Assembly (NCBI GenBank): GCA_963575745.1 | Contig: CAUYUJ010020148.1 | Span: forward strand, 48,501 to 112,500 | Length of the DNA stretch: 64,000 nucleotides | Direction of reading: 5' to 3' | Source: Prorocentrum cordatum | Lineage: Eukaryota > Sar > Dinophyceae > Prorocentrales > Prorocentraceae | In this document: positions 1 through 9,417 of the stretch, one piece after another | Numbering within the stretch: the stretch's first letter is position 1 | How the letters are laid out: each line of letters starts with the position of its first letter | Position numbers and translations under genes: made by a program | The notes under the pieces: model-generated | Told to the model about the DNA's origin: nothing | Databases searched by the model: none | The model's input: the letters and a program-made list of their open reading frames with translations, nothing else

Positions 1-262
1 CATGGGGAGCTCCACCGAAAGCCCCCGTGGCGCAGTTCGCATGCGCTTCCCCCACCCAGGGCAGCGTTTCGTGGCACCATAGGGAGCTCCACCGAAGGCC
101 CCAGTGGCGCAGTTCGCATGCGGTTCCCCCACCCAGGGCAGCGTTTCGTAGCCCCATAGGGAGCTCCACCGAAGGCCCGCCCCGGTGGCGCAGTCCGCAT
201 GCGGTTCCCCCACCCAGGGCAGCGCTTCGTGGCCCCATATGGAGCCCCACCGAAAGCGGCAC
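1..262. repeat. 77-bp tandem repeat, cut by window edge
   Basis: Three full units and part of a fourth follow each other. The anchor GGAGCTCCACCG begins at 6, 83 and 160, and a mutated anchor lies at 241, giving spacings of 77, 77 and 81 bp. Each unit also carries GGCGCAGTTCGCATGCG and CCCCCACCCAGGGCAGCG. The period is not a multiple of three, so it is unlikely to be a coding repeat. The array probably continues to the left of the window. Confidence 0.9.
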
Positions 263-756
263 CCACAACGCGTTACCAACAATTGCTTATGGTTGGGTCT
301 TTCGCCAGGATAATTTGACAGGGGCGGTGGGGGTGTCACTATATTGCCTGCTGCCCGCAGGGCTACCACCCCTCACAAACAACAATGCAACATGCACCTC
401 GCGACTACATCTGGATCCTGCGCGGCCACCCCGCGATCACTGTCATCGGTTTTTGGGTCGGGACGGCAAGGGTGGTGGCGTATGGCCTGCTGTGCGCAGG
501 CCCACCAGACACAGCGATGGGCATGCGTTTTCGACACGGATGGTGGGGGGCGACATGTTTCCCGAGGCGTGCTGTCGCGTGCGCAGTCGCACCTGCCGGA
601 CTCCGCGCGTGCCCCGAACGTGGCGCACCTGGGGCGCCTGGAGTATGCGGCACAGTTGGCGCACCAGGCGTGCCTAGCACGCTCGGGCCCCAGGGGTGCC
701 ACGTGGCGCACCTCGCTCCAGCGTCGCGCGCATGGGGTCGGCTTTGGTTCCCAGTA
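263..756. other. GC-rich sequence with no recognisable gene
   Basis: Overlapping open frames exist on both strands, but all have the arginine, proline and alanine bias expected from GC-rich noncoding DNA. I recognise no domain, splice-bounded exon or repeat family here. Confidence 0.5.
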
Positions 757-1050
757 CCTGCCCATTCAAAGACGACCGCTGAACATGCTGAAGCTCGGGT
801 CTTACTTCTGTGTTTGGGTGGAGGGTGGGAGTGAACTAGATGGAGTGCTATATTGGAGGGTTTCTTGATCACGGTTCCCGCTTAATGAACACCCCCTCCC
901 CCAGGCGACTGGTAGCCAACCCTGAACCATGCGGCCCCCCCCACCATCCCTTGTACAAAACCATACCAACCACACTCTGCCTCCAAATTCGGCGCATGCG
1001 CAGCCGAACCGATGCGGCCTCCCTGTCAAAACCACAATGCAGCGTACACT

Positions 1051-1150
1051 TGGCGGCGGCGGTGGCTGCGGCGGCTGCGGCGGCGGCTGCGGCGGCTGCG
1101 GCGGCGGCGGCGACGGCGGCGGCGGCTGCGGCGGCGGCGGCGGCGGCGGA
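1051..1150. repeat. GGC trinucleotide tract
   Basis: About 100 bp of GGC repeats interrupted by TGC and GAC. It reads as poly-Gly, poly-Ala or poly-Arg depending on frame. It is the first of two such tracts in the tandem unit. Confidence 0.9.
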
Positions 1151-1481
1151 TTGACCCCCGGTAGCTGCCCGTCCAAAAGCGACTGCTGAATATGCTGAGG
1201 CTCGGGCCAGACCCGGGTGCTACGTATGTGCTGGGAGGGCGGGTGGGAGTGAGCGAGACGGCTTACGGGCGGGGAGGGGGTCTTGATCACTGTTCCCTCT
1301 GAAAAACACCCCCTCCCTCAGGCGACTGGGGGCCAACCAGGGTCCATGCCGACCCCCCCCCACCATCCCTTGTAAAACAACCATACAAAACACACTCTGC
1401 CTCCAAATTCGGAACATGCGCAGCCAACCCGATGCGACCCCCCCCACACCATCCCTGTCAAAAAACCATACAGAGTACACT

Positions 1482-1793
1482 TGGCGGCGGCGGCGGCGGA
1501 TGCGGCGGCTGCGGCGGCGGTGGCGGCGGCTGCGGCTGCGGCGGCGGCGGCGGTTTGGCAGCGGGGGGCGGCGGCGGCGGCGGCGGCTGCGGCGGCTGCG
1601 GCGGCGGGCTGCGGCGGCGGCGGCGGAGGAGGCGGCGGCGGCGGCGGCGTGCGGCGGCGGCGGCGGCGGTAGCGGTGGCGGCAGTGGCTGGGCGGCGGCG
1701 GCGGTTTGGCAGCGGGGGGGCGGGCGGCGGCGGCGGTGGCGGCGGCGGCGCCGGCGGCGGCGGCGGCGGCGACGGCGGCGGCGGCGGCGGCGC
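1482..1793. repeat. Long GGC trinucleotide tract
   Basis: About 310 bp of imperfect GGC repeats with short nonrepeat islands (a TTTGGCAGCGGGG motif occurs twice, near 1554 and 1706), showing internal duplication within the tract. Confidence 0.9.
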
Positions 1794-2002
1794 CATATTG
1801 GCCCCCAGTAGCTGTCCATCCCAAGACGACTGCTGAATATGCTCAGGCTCGGGCCAGACTCGGGTGCTACGTATGTGTTGGGAAGGCGGGTGGGAGTGAG
1901 CGAGACGGCTTGCGGGCGGGGAGGGGGTAATTTGACCCTCCCCCTGCCCCCTCCACAAGGCCTTTCGGCGGGGGCGGAGAGGTTAGAGCGTCCCAGATTG
2001 CA

Positions 2003-2625
2003 CACGATGGCTCCAAGAGGGTCTCAAAGAACCCACGATGGCCTCCAAGATGGCTCACGATACCTCAAGATGGCTCAAGATAACCTCCGACAAACATCCA
2101 AGAGGCCTGAAGACGGCCCCTAAGACGGTTTCAAGTGCCCTCCGAGTCCTCCACGGACCCCCCTTCAGGAGGCCAAACTGGCTCGAACGCCGAAGGAACA
2201 TCATTGTTTGTTGCCTTCTCGCCGTTTCGCTTCCGACGGGCTCTTGAGGCCTTACTCTGATCCCCAAGACGGTCCAAGAGAGCCCCAAGAGTGGCCCAAG
2301 AGGACCCCAATAGTGCCCGAGAACGCCCAAAGAGCCTCCCCGAGACGGCCCCATGCCGCCATGTTTAAGCCTCCGAGAGAGGGGGGGTGGCTAAATTTAT
2401 AACCCCCCCTCTTTCCCAACATTGCCTCCAGAGGCCTCCCAGAGCCCCCCAAAAAGCCCCAATAGGGCTCCCAGACCTCCAAAAGAGCCCTCAGACGGCC
2501 CCAAAAGTGCGCCAAGTGGCTCCGAGAGGACCCCAAGAGAGACCCAAGATGGCTCCAAGAGACCTCCGAGAAAGCACTTCCAAGGCGGCTCTTGCACTGC
2601 ATGCTTCTACATTTCCCTGATCAAG
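2003..2625 (+). repeat. 10-bp-periodic CCAAGATGGC array (family P10)
   Basis: The core AAGA recurs at exact 10-bp steps (2047, 2057 as ACGA, 2067, 2077), then at 10 to 12 bp through most of the region. The usual element is CCAAGA followed by GGCC, TGGC or CGGC. Frames are open in several registers but read only as low-complexity K/P/R/A peptides. The same motif forms about a dozen other tracts in this window. Confidence 0.8.
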
Positions 2626-2809
2626 GTAACTCGCCTGGGGATATGTTTCTGGATGGGTTGGTGGGGATATTTTTTTTGGGGGGGGGCGGCGACCACCAGA
2701 CCAAGGGTCAGGCGGCAAAGGCAACGTCCGGGCCACGAACGAAGCTAATTTGCTAGAACAGCGCCGGCCGGCCTACTCAGACGGCAGCTGCAAGCTGGGT
2801 GGGCTGAAC

Positions 2810-3331
2810 TCACTGGCGCACTGCAAGCACAGGCACATGCACTGGACAAAATGACCAGAATTCGGGCGGCCGGGGCAACACCCGCACTGAGTCCGCGGGC
2901 GAGTCCTTGTGCAAGGTGAAGACGGGATGGCCCTTGGAATGAGTCGCCACTGCGGCGCCAGGCTCCAAGCGGACGACCTGCGTAAGCCAAGCCGGCAGAG
3001 CGGTCGTGAGCCGCGGTGCAACGCACAGGGGGGGCTGGAGGTGGGCCTGTAGGACTGCACCTGTTGCGGAAGGCTGAACCACTCTGCACACTAGCCAGCC
3101 CCAGTCAGACCGCATCACAGTGTCGGAGGGAAGCCGTGCGACTGTGAGCCACGGGATGTGGGGGAGCCCGCTGGCGTGGAGAGCATCGCCAGCGAAGAGG
3201 TAGATGGAGTGCACTGGAGTGGTGGTGTCGCAGGGCGCACCGGGCCCGATCAGGGGGTCTCCAAAACCACAGGTAGAGTTGTGCCTCACGGGGCACGTGG
3301 CGTTGGCACGGGCGATGTGAGGTTGTCCCAA
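2810..3331 (-). CDS. Unrecognised open frame, possibly an exon or element remnant
   Basis: The minus-strand frame of 173 codons has a mixed, protein-like composition rather than the low complexity of its surroundings. It contains a stretch reading SIYLFAGDALHASGLPHIPW and ends at a TGA. No signal peptide, domain or splice consensus is convincing, and the nominal start is arbitrary. It could be part of a retroelement or chance in GC-rich DNA. No function is proposed. Confidence 0.25.
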   Translation of the reverse strand: MGQPHIARANATCPVRHNSTCGFGDPLIGPGAPCDTTTPVHSIYLFAGDALHASGLPHIPWLTVARLPSDTVMRSDWGWLVCRVVQPSATGAVLQAHLQPPLCVAPRLTTALPAWLTQVVRLEPGAAVATHSKGHPVFTLHKDSPADSVRVLPRPPEFWSFCPVHVPVLAVRQ

Positions 3332-3684
3332 AGTGGTGTGCCAGAGGGGGGCTGCGCAGTGAGGACAGGAGGGCCGTCAGACGCAGGTCCGGCCACGCCC
3401 GCCGCAAGAACATCCCACCCTGGCCACGGACCCGCCAACGAACGCCAGGAGCCCACCGGGGCCGCACCGGACCGCCGCAGGGGGGGGAACCCAGCCCTAA
3501 GCAGCGATGGGCGAGTGCGGCCCTGGGAGGGGAGGCGCCACCAACAGCCGTAGGAACGTCGGTGGTCTCTGTGGCCAAGAGCGGGGGACACCCGCCTCGC
3601 TCCCGCGGTGGGAGGCGGGGGGAAAGCCGCCTCTCACCTTGGTCAGGCCCCCACCCGCGTGGGATAGGGGAAGTGGTTGGTGCA

Positions 3685-3771
3685 GGGGGTCGCAGCTGAT
3701 CGCCGCTCAGGTCAGTGAGTGTTGTGTGGGTCCTAGCAGGTTGGTCATGGGGGTCGCAGCTGATCGCCGCT
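3685..3771. repeat. Two direct copies of a 23-bp motif, 64 bp apart
   Basis: GGGGGTCGCAGCTGATCGCC followed by GCT occurs at 3685-3707 and 3749-3771. Each is preceded by a GGTTGGT motif, so the repeated unit is about 64 bp and present about one and a half times. Confidence 0.8.
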
Positions 3772-4784
3772 AGAGTCGATATGCAAAAACTGCGGCCTGG
3801 ACAGGTCGACCGGCAGGTGCGTGGGGGGGTGTTCCCTCGGCCGACCCCCCGACACCGGCGGGTGGGTGGCTGTCGTCGTCAGACAGCAAAGGGGTGAGCC
3901 CGGGCCCTGTCAGCCCTGCGGGCGGGCCCCCTGTCGTGTCAGGGGGGGTGAGAAGTCGGGTGCAGGGGGGGGCTCCCCCCGCGCTGGGCCCGAAAAGGAG
4001 GATAGGTCCGCTTGTCCAGCGTGGGCTGTCTAGCTAAGCTGCGCCGTGGGTGAGATGCAGGGTAATCTGCGCCCCAGCGGAGGTGCCCCCCTAGGTATTA
4101 CGGCCTGAGCCGGGCGCGGCGAGGTGAAACGGGCCCCTTAGGGCCGAGAAGAGCCGGTAGGGAGGAACACGTTTCGTTGGCCAGGAACGCCAGAGGTGCC
4201 GAGCGGGTAGCCAGGCACAGTCACCCCTGGGGATTTTTTTTGTTGGTCGGCGGCCGCGCGACAACGGTCTGGCGGCAACAGCGATGCCCGGGGCAACGGA
4301 ACACGGCGAATTACACGCGATGCGTGGTGTTCTTTGGGTTTTTTTTTTGCTGGCGGCTCCAAGGCGACCGCCAGGGAGCGGGAGCGACGTCCGGGGCGGC
4401 GGAACGGTGCGAATTGGCGAACACGGAACCCCTGGGGGTACGCGAAGCTTCACGAATTCCTGTTCCTGGGAAAAGGGGTCCAGATCTATATACGGATCCA
4501 GGCTGTGATCAACAAACCACGACGTCGGATGCCTGGGGAGTAAAAGAAGATGGGGGAGGCGGGGGAGGATACAGCCAAAGTATTGCCATAAGGAACCTTG
4601 GATAGAGGAACGGCGCGCCTTTTTGGGCGTCAGTTGCGCCTCGATGCGCAAGTGACCCGCATGCCAAAATTATGGCTGCATGGGGACGGGAAGGGAATTT
4701 TTCCATCACCAGGCCTGCCTCGAGGTTCTTGCATTCCAATCTCACACCCGGAGGACTACAAAAAACTCAGAGGCGGTGTTCCTC

Positions 4785-4985
4785 CCGTGTCTAAGAACTG
4801 CCCGTGCGTGCCCGCTCGCTTGCGGCCCAAGAGACTCACTCCGAGCGTGCCCGCTCGCGGGCACGGCACTTCGCGTGACCAGCGAGGCTGCCAGGAAACT
4901 CACTCCGAGCGTGCCCGTTCTCTTGCGGCACAGACTGCGTCACCAACACACTTGCCGAAACAATCACTTTAAGCGTGCCCCCAGG
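4785..4985. repeat. Tandem repeat of about 63 bp
   Basis: The motif ACTCACTCCGAGCGTGCCCG begins at 4834 and 4898, with a degenerate copy near 4960 and a partial one near 4795. The spacing is 62 to 64 bp. There is no coding signature. Confidence 0.75.
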
Positions 4986-5007
4986 CGTCCGGCCGCCACC
5001 GCTAGAA

Positions 5008-5092
5008 GAAGAACCGTCTGCATAAGCATCAACTTTCCGAGGTCCGCTCGGACTTCTTGGATCGGCGCTGGACACCCTTGGTGGCGCCAGGA
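5008..5092 (+). repeat. Dispersed repeat A, copy 1
   Basis: This is a member of a family whose core reads GGAGGTCCGCGCGGA, then TTTCTTGGATCGGCGCTGG. It is preceded by an AT-richer GCATAAACATAAACTTTC-like stretch and followed by a CCTGGCGC…GCGCCAGG hairpin. This copy has GCATAAGCATCAACTTTC and a mutated core. Confidence 0.75.
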
Positions 5093-5179
5093 CAGTGGCT
5101 AGGCTTGCCGCGGGCCGCTCTTTGATATAGTCAGTGTCCGAGAACGGCCACACCCAGACATTTGATGTCATGTTTTTCT

Positions 5180-5245
5180 GAAGGCGCGGCTCTCCAGGAC
5201 CCCTTCCCGGGGTCCGGCTTCCCATCCCGACTCGTTCTTTGATGA
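5180..5245 (+). repeat. Dispersed repeat B, copy
   Basis: Carries the family landmarks: CTCCAGGACCCCTTCCC, a CCGGCTTCCCATCCCGA block and CTCGTTCTTTGATGATCC. Other copies lie near 8505, 10140, 12330, 13530, 15760, 16300, 17520, 22600, 24815, 50025, 50985, 51250 and 55530. Confidence 0.65.
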
Positions 5246-5355
5246 TCCTGACGCCCCCCCCCCTAGAAGGCAAAAGCTGGCAAACGCCACCTTCTGTATG
5301 TTTGTTGCACGGCGAGGGCGTCCAAACACGCCCTGCCGAAAATCACAGCAATCGG

Positions 5356-5408
5356 CTCTCCTCCGCCTCCCGCCTCCTCCTCCGTCTCCTCCACCTCCTC
5401 CTCCCCCT
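5356..5408 (+). repeat. CTC-rich microsatellite
   Basis: A short imperfect CTC/CCT tract with the pyrimidine strand on the plus strand. Confidence 0.8.
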
Positions 5409-5542
5409 CGGCCCCAGACCTAGGTTTCCAGCTGCCCCGCGGGGGCCCGAGACGTCCTGGGGCCCGGCAGGGGCCCCCAGGTTTCGAAAACGGTCTGAAG
5501 ACCGCCTGCCGTTGTTGGCGGCGCGCGCGAGGGGAGGGGAGA

Positions 5543-5638
5543 GCTTCTTAGAGGGAGGCTGCTTCTTGGAAGGCGCTGGCCCTTACATCTATAAATGAGG
5601 CCCGCGCCTTCCAGGAAGCAGGGGTGCTTCTAAGAAGC
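5543..5638. repeat. Foldback element with CTTCT/AGAAG arms
   Basis: GCTTCTTAGAGGGAGGCTGC at the left is matched in reverse complement by the right end (GCAGGGGTGCTTCTAAGAAGC, with one base of slack). The arms enclose GGAAGGCGCTGGCCC and its complement. The AT-rich centre CATCTATAAATGA could form the loop. Similar AAGGCC/GGCCTT palindromes cluster at 14325, 51665, 55680 and 57130. Confidence 0.8.
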
Positions 5639-6134
5639 CCGCCCCCTCTCCCAACCCCCCGCTGCGGGTGGCTGGCGTTGGTTTTCACGGCGCGAGGACG
5701 TCGGGGATGATCCGCCCCCTCCGAGGGTGCACGGTGGACCCCGCCCTCGCTGCCTGGCCATCGCCCGAGCACCGTGGCCCCGGAGAAACGCGCGCGCGCG
5801 CGTCGCCTCTGTGCCCTGCATGGGGGGCGCCCTCGGCGGAAGGCACTGGCGGGCGAGGGAGGTCAATGGAGCGGATGGCCGCGAGGCGAGGGAGAAGGGC
5901 TAAGAGAGCGGGTGACCCCACATTCGAGAGGTGAGGGAGAGGGGCTAAGAGAGCAGGTTTGAATTCGTCGGTGAGGTGTTGCCCTTTTTGGGACACCTGT
6001 CGTTCTCGTGGCCACGGCTGGATTCCCCTTAAATTCCTGGCCAGAGCGAACATGATAGCAGGAGAGGTCTGGGGGTCAACTTTTGACCCCTCGGACCTCT
6101 TCGTGTCGCGAAGACAAATGAACGCGACGCGACC

Positions 6135-7040
6135 CCATGTTGGGAACGCTTCCTACGCGGTTTTGCCTGGAACTGCTTGGCATTGCATTGCTTTCTTGAC
6201 CTTGCAGTGATTTGCATTACTTTGCGTTGCTTGACATTGTTTCCCATTGCTTGGCCTGGCTCGGTACTGCTGCGCATTGCTTGGCATCGCTGGGCCTTGC
6301 GTGGCGTTGTTTGGCGCTATTTTGCGTTACTTGGGAGTGCATGGCATTGCTGGGCGTTCCGTAGCATTGCTTGGCATGTCTGGACATTGCTTGGTACTGC
6401 CTGTATGGCTTGGAATTGTTTGGCATTGCTTTGCATCAGTCGGTATTGCTTGGCATTGCTTGACGTTGTTTGACGTTACGTGGCGTTGATTGGCCTTTTT
6501 CTTGGCGTTGAATATCCTAGGCGGCATTGCTCGGAACTGTTTGGCGTTGCATTGCTGTTCTTGGAAGTGCAGTGTGTGCATTATGTTGGTTGCTTGGCAT
6601 CGCGACGCGTTGCTTGGCTTCGTTTGGCACTGCTGCGCATTGCCTGGCATCGCTCGAGATTGCTTGGCGTTGCTTGGCGCTGTCTGGCGTTATTTGGTGT
6701 TGCTTTGCATTGCTGGGCGTATCGTAGCATTGCTTGGCATGGCTGAACATTGCTTGGCACCGCTTGCTAGTGCAGCGTTGCTTGGCATTGATCAACATTG
6801 CTTAGCATTGCTTTGCAACACTCGGCATTGCTTCGCACGGCCTGGCGTTGCTTGGCGCTACTTGGCGTTGCTTGGCATTGCTTACTACTGCTTGCTATGA
6901 CTTTGCGCTGCTCGGCATTGGCTCGCGTTGCTTGGCATTGCTGAACATTGCTTGACGTTGCTTGGCATTGCTCACCGTTGCTGGGCTCTGCTTCGCGTTA
7001 CTAGGCATTGCTCAGCATGGCTCGGAAATGTTTAGCCGAT
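6135..7040 (+). repeat. Long array of the 10-mer TGCTTGGCAT
   Basis: About 90 degenerate units of TGCTTGGCRT. Register is exact over long stretches: from 6661 six consecutive 10-mers are TGCTTGGCGT, TGCTTGGCGC, TGTCTGGCGT, TATTTGGTGT, TGCTTTGCAT and TGCTGGGCGT. All frames are open on the plus strand, but the products are W/L/A/C/H-rich artefacts. The array ends near TGTTTAGCCGATGG. Confidence 0.9.
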
Positions 7041-7204
7041 GGACACCTCTGTACAGAGGAAACCTAGCAACCCGGAGAAACGCTGTTGTGAAGAAACGAA
7101 ACCAAGCAACCCCGAGGAACGATACCGTCAGGAAGCCACACCGAAGATCCCAGAGGAAAACCTTTAAAGAAAACAAGACCAAGAAATCCTGGGGAACCAG
7201 GCGA

Positions 7205-7512
7205 TGACCACGTCCAGCACCTCCTCTCCTACTCCTTCTCCCACTGCTCCTCTCCGCCGCCTCCTGGCTCTCCCTATTTCCTCCTGTTCCTCCGCCACTC
7301 CGCGGTAACTCGATGGCGGGGGACGTGACAGGCGGCGGCCCTTGCATGTCCGCGTCGTTGTCCTCTTCTCCCCAGATGGTGCCCTCCGTGTTCAAGATCT
7401 GGAGGCCGCTCCGCTTTTGTAGACGTGGCACTCAAGGGTGGCCCCTGGCTCGTCGTCGTCCTCCTCCTCCTGCTCCTCCTACGCCTCCTTGTTCTCCTCC
7501 TCCTCACCCTCA
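7205..7512 (+). repeat. CT-rich low-complexity tract
   Basis: Imperfect CTC/CCT runs at 7218-7310 and 7450-7512 surround about 130 bp of less repetitive sequence. No gene is recognised. Confidence 0.6.
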
Positions 7513-7572
7513 TTGTCACCTCTCGCGCTCCCTCATCAGTGTTCATCTTGTCCGATGCCAATGCAACTGTAG

Positions 7573-7680
7573 AGGAATAACTAACTGCATAAAACATAGA
7601 CTTTCAGGCCGGGCGGATTTCTTGGGTCGGCGCTTGACCTCATCCTTGGCGCGCGAGGAGCGCCAGGGGCGGCGCCCGAG
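7573..7680 (+). repeat. Dispersed repeat A, copy 2
   Basis: Contains GCATAAAACATAGACTTTC, then the GGCGGATTTCTTGGGTCGG core. The terminal hairpin CTTGGCGCGCGAGGAGCGCC is well preserved at about 7648-7667. Confidence 0.75.
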
Positions 7681-8504
7681 GCGCAGACAGAGAATTCATG
7701 CTTGGCCTGTTGTTCGTCACATTTTTTGAGCAGTGACCGACCGCCCTGACATTCACAAGCCTACCACGACATTCTTGTAGAAAAAAGACTGTTCCAAGAA
7801 CACAAACAATCCTTTTAGACCATCGCCCCGATGCATAAAGCCAAACCGGTCTTAGCCAGAAAGGTTCTAGGAACATGTCGTGCAAACCACGAAAAACGCT
7901 CTGTGAACATTCTTTGGTAGGCCTGTAGGCAGGTGAGGGCGCATCGCCACAGTCGGCCTGTATCATAAGGCTGCGCTATGAGCATGGAAGGGCCTTGGAC
8001 GCCCGCTTCGAAGCTTTTCGAGCGGGGCGCGGCCAACGAAAGTAGTCAAGGATGGGCCGATGAGGCAAGGACGCAAGGGTACCCTTGGGAAGATTGCCCA
8101 TCCTTCCTATGCGGGTCGACTGTACTGAATGATTCTTGTTTTGCTGACGGGCTGGGACCTCGTAGGTGTAACGTCCGCTCAGCGGCGGGCGCAACTCGCG
8201 ATCGGCGCGCGGCGTGGAGGAGCGCGCGAGGCGGCCGGGCCGAACGCTCAGAGAAGGCCGGGCGATGCGCCGACGAGGGGGCGAGTGAGGCTGGCGACGG
8301 ACTCCTTCGGCGGCGCGCGCAAAACGGTGGCGCGGGGGGGGGGGTCTTCTTGGAAGGCAGGGAGCTTCTCAACAGCCCTCCCGGCTTCGCGGAAGCCCTC
8401 TGGAGAGCCGCGGGGGATCTCTACGAAGGCCCCCGCCTTCCGAGAAGCGACCCGCCTGCTTACCCAGGCATCCGACGTCGTGTCGTTTTCACAGCATGGC
8501 TTTT
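7681..8504. other. Intergenic or intronic sequence, no gene seen
   Basis: Unique moderate-GC sequence to about 8170, then GC-rich sequence. From 8340 there is a run of GAAGGC and GCTTCT motifs related to the palindromic modules at 5543 and 14325. No frame with protein-like composition was found. Confidence 0.45.
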
Positions 8505-8850
8505 CGGAAGTCTGGGCCTTTGTGGGCCCCGGAAACGGCAGGGCCGCTGTTTCACCGTTTCCAAAAAAAGTGTCCCTTGAATATGGAAGCGGCAAAAAAA
8601 CGGCCACCAAAAACGGCAAAAAAACAGCTCAAGGAATGCAGCCGGAGCCGGAACGGTTCAAAAAACGGCGAGGGAACCGGTAACAAAAACGGCGTCGGAG
8701 CCGGCAGAACAACGGCACAACGGAACCGGTAACAAAAACTGCCCTGTCGTTTCCAGGGCCCACTAAGGTCTGGGCCCCTTTCCTCCCGGGTGGACCGGCT
8801 TTCCATCCCGAGTCGTTCTTGGACGGCCCCGGGGCCTGGCAAGGGCCGCC
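8505..8850 (+). repeat. Dispersed repeat B, copy split by an insertion
   Basis: The repeat B landmark GTCTGGGCC occurs just before 8522 and again just after 8762. The rest of the repeat (CGGCTTTCCATCCCGAGTCG, then GGCCCCGGGGCC) continues to about 8850. The sequence between the two landmarks is a separate element. Confidence 0.7.
8522..8762. mobile_element. 241-bp element with about 20-bp terminal inverted repeats, inserted in repeat B
   Basis: The left end GTGGGCCCCGGAAACGGCAG and the reverse complement of the right end, GTGGGCCCTGGAAACGACAG, match at 18 of 20 positions. The inside is A-rich, with many AACGG/CCGG repeats and two copies of GGAACCGGTAACAAAAAC. The outer flanks carry near-direct repeats, AAGTCTGGGCCTT and AAGGTCTGGGCCCCTT. 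These could be a target duplication of about 14 bp, or they may reflect the host repeat. No protein is encoded, so it would be non-autonomous. Confidence 0.75.
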
Positions 8851-8949
8851 GCAGGCCGAACAGTGGCCCGAACTCTTCGGCCACGTTGCGCCTCACGGCG
8901 CGCGGGAGGCTGGGAAGGCCAGCCCCCTCGCCCCTCCCCCCCGTGGTAA

Positions 8950-9091
8950 GTCGGGCCCGTCCTCCTACAGAGGGATTTTGGACGACAGATAAAAAATACC
9001 TCCAAATGCTCCACAAATGCTCGAAACATCGTCCCCAGACGATGTTTTCACTAGTTTTGAAGATTCCCCCTGGTAGAAGGACAGGCCCGAC
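8950..9091. mobile_element. 142-bp inverted-repeat element (family M1), copy 1
   Basis: It begins GTCGGGCCCGTCCTCCTACA; the reverse complement of its right end begins GTCGGGCCTGTCCTTCTACC. The interior is AT-richer, with a second small palindrome, AACATCGTC…GACGATGTT. A second copy with the same ends lies at 21991-22142. There is no coding capacity, so it resembles a miniature inverted-repeat element. Confidence 0.85.
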
Positions 9092-9249
9092 ACTGAACCC
9101 TTGCGCGCGCCGCCAGCTCCTTCCAGCCCTGGGACCGGGCGCAGGAGTCCACCCCCCGCGCGAGGAGCTCCTGTGAGGGGGGGAGAACGTTTGGGGGGGG
9201 GGGCCGGCTCAAAGGGGGAAGCAGGAAGCATCGAGCGCGAATCGGCGAT

Positions 9250-9417
9250 ACACCTTTAGGCGATGCTTAAGAAAACTTCAGTGTTCGGCCAGAGTCTGGA
9301 TGATTCTTAATGTTTCAATGCAAATCCTAAGATTTAAATAGAAATTTTGATGTTATACCAATTTCTGAGACAATGAATTTCTTAACCCATGATTTCTTAA
9401 ACATTTCGCAGGGTGTA
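9250..9417. mobile_element. 168-bp AT-rich insertion in repeat L
   Basis: In copy 2 the uninterrupted sequence is the palindrome CCGGCGATGCATCGCCGG (32484-32501). In this copy the left half ends at 9249 and the right half resumes at 9418. The insert starts ACACC and ends GGTGTA. It is clearly AT-rich against GC-rich flanks and contains TTAAATAGAAATTTTGATG. No reading frame is evident. Confidence 0.75.

Larger units (their letters stand above)
757..1935. repeat. Tandem higher-order unit (two copies plus part of a third) carrying GGC expansions
   Basis: The same sequence starts at about 757, 1165 and 1810. Each copy has a GCTGAAYATGCTSARGCTCGG anchor (near 779, 1186 and 1831), then a stretch ending GGGAGTGA. 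The first two copies continue through a CACCCCCTCC segment and a CTCTGCCTCCAAATTCGG segment into a GGC-rich tract. The third copy breaks off near 1935. Unit lengths (about 407 and 645 bp) differ mainly by the size of the GGC tract, so the microsatellite expanded independently inside otherwise similar units. Confidence 0.85.
2626..4600. other. Mostly unique region, one weak reading frame
   Basis: This is one of the longest microsatellite-free stretches. Apart from the weak frame at 2810-3331 and short direct repeats at 3685-3771, I see no defined feature. A degenerate reverse copy of dispersed repeat B lies near 4430-4530, recognised by its CCACGACGTCGGATGCCTGG edge. Confidence 0.5.

Noticed and set aside
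6068-6092. GGGGTCAACTTTTGACCCC palindrome as a terminator or operator
   Set aside because: A single short dyad without neighbouring gene support; chance is likely in 64 kb.
6177-6900. Leu/Trp/Ala-rich membrane-like frames
   Set aside because: They arise from the TGCTTGGCAT 10-mer array.
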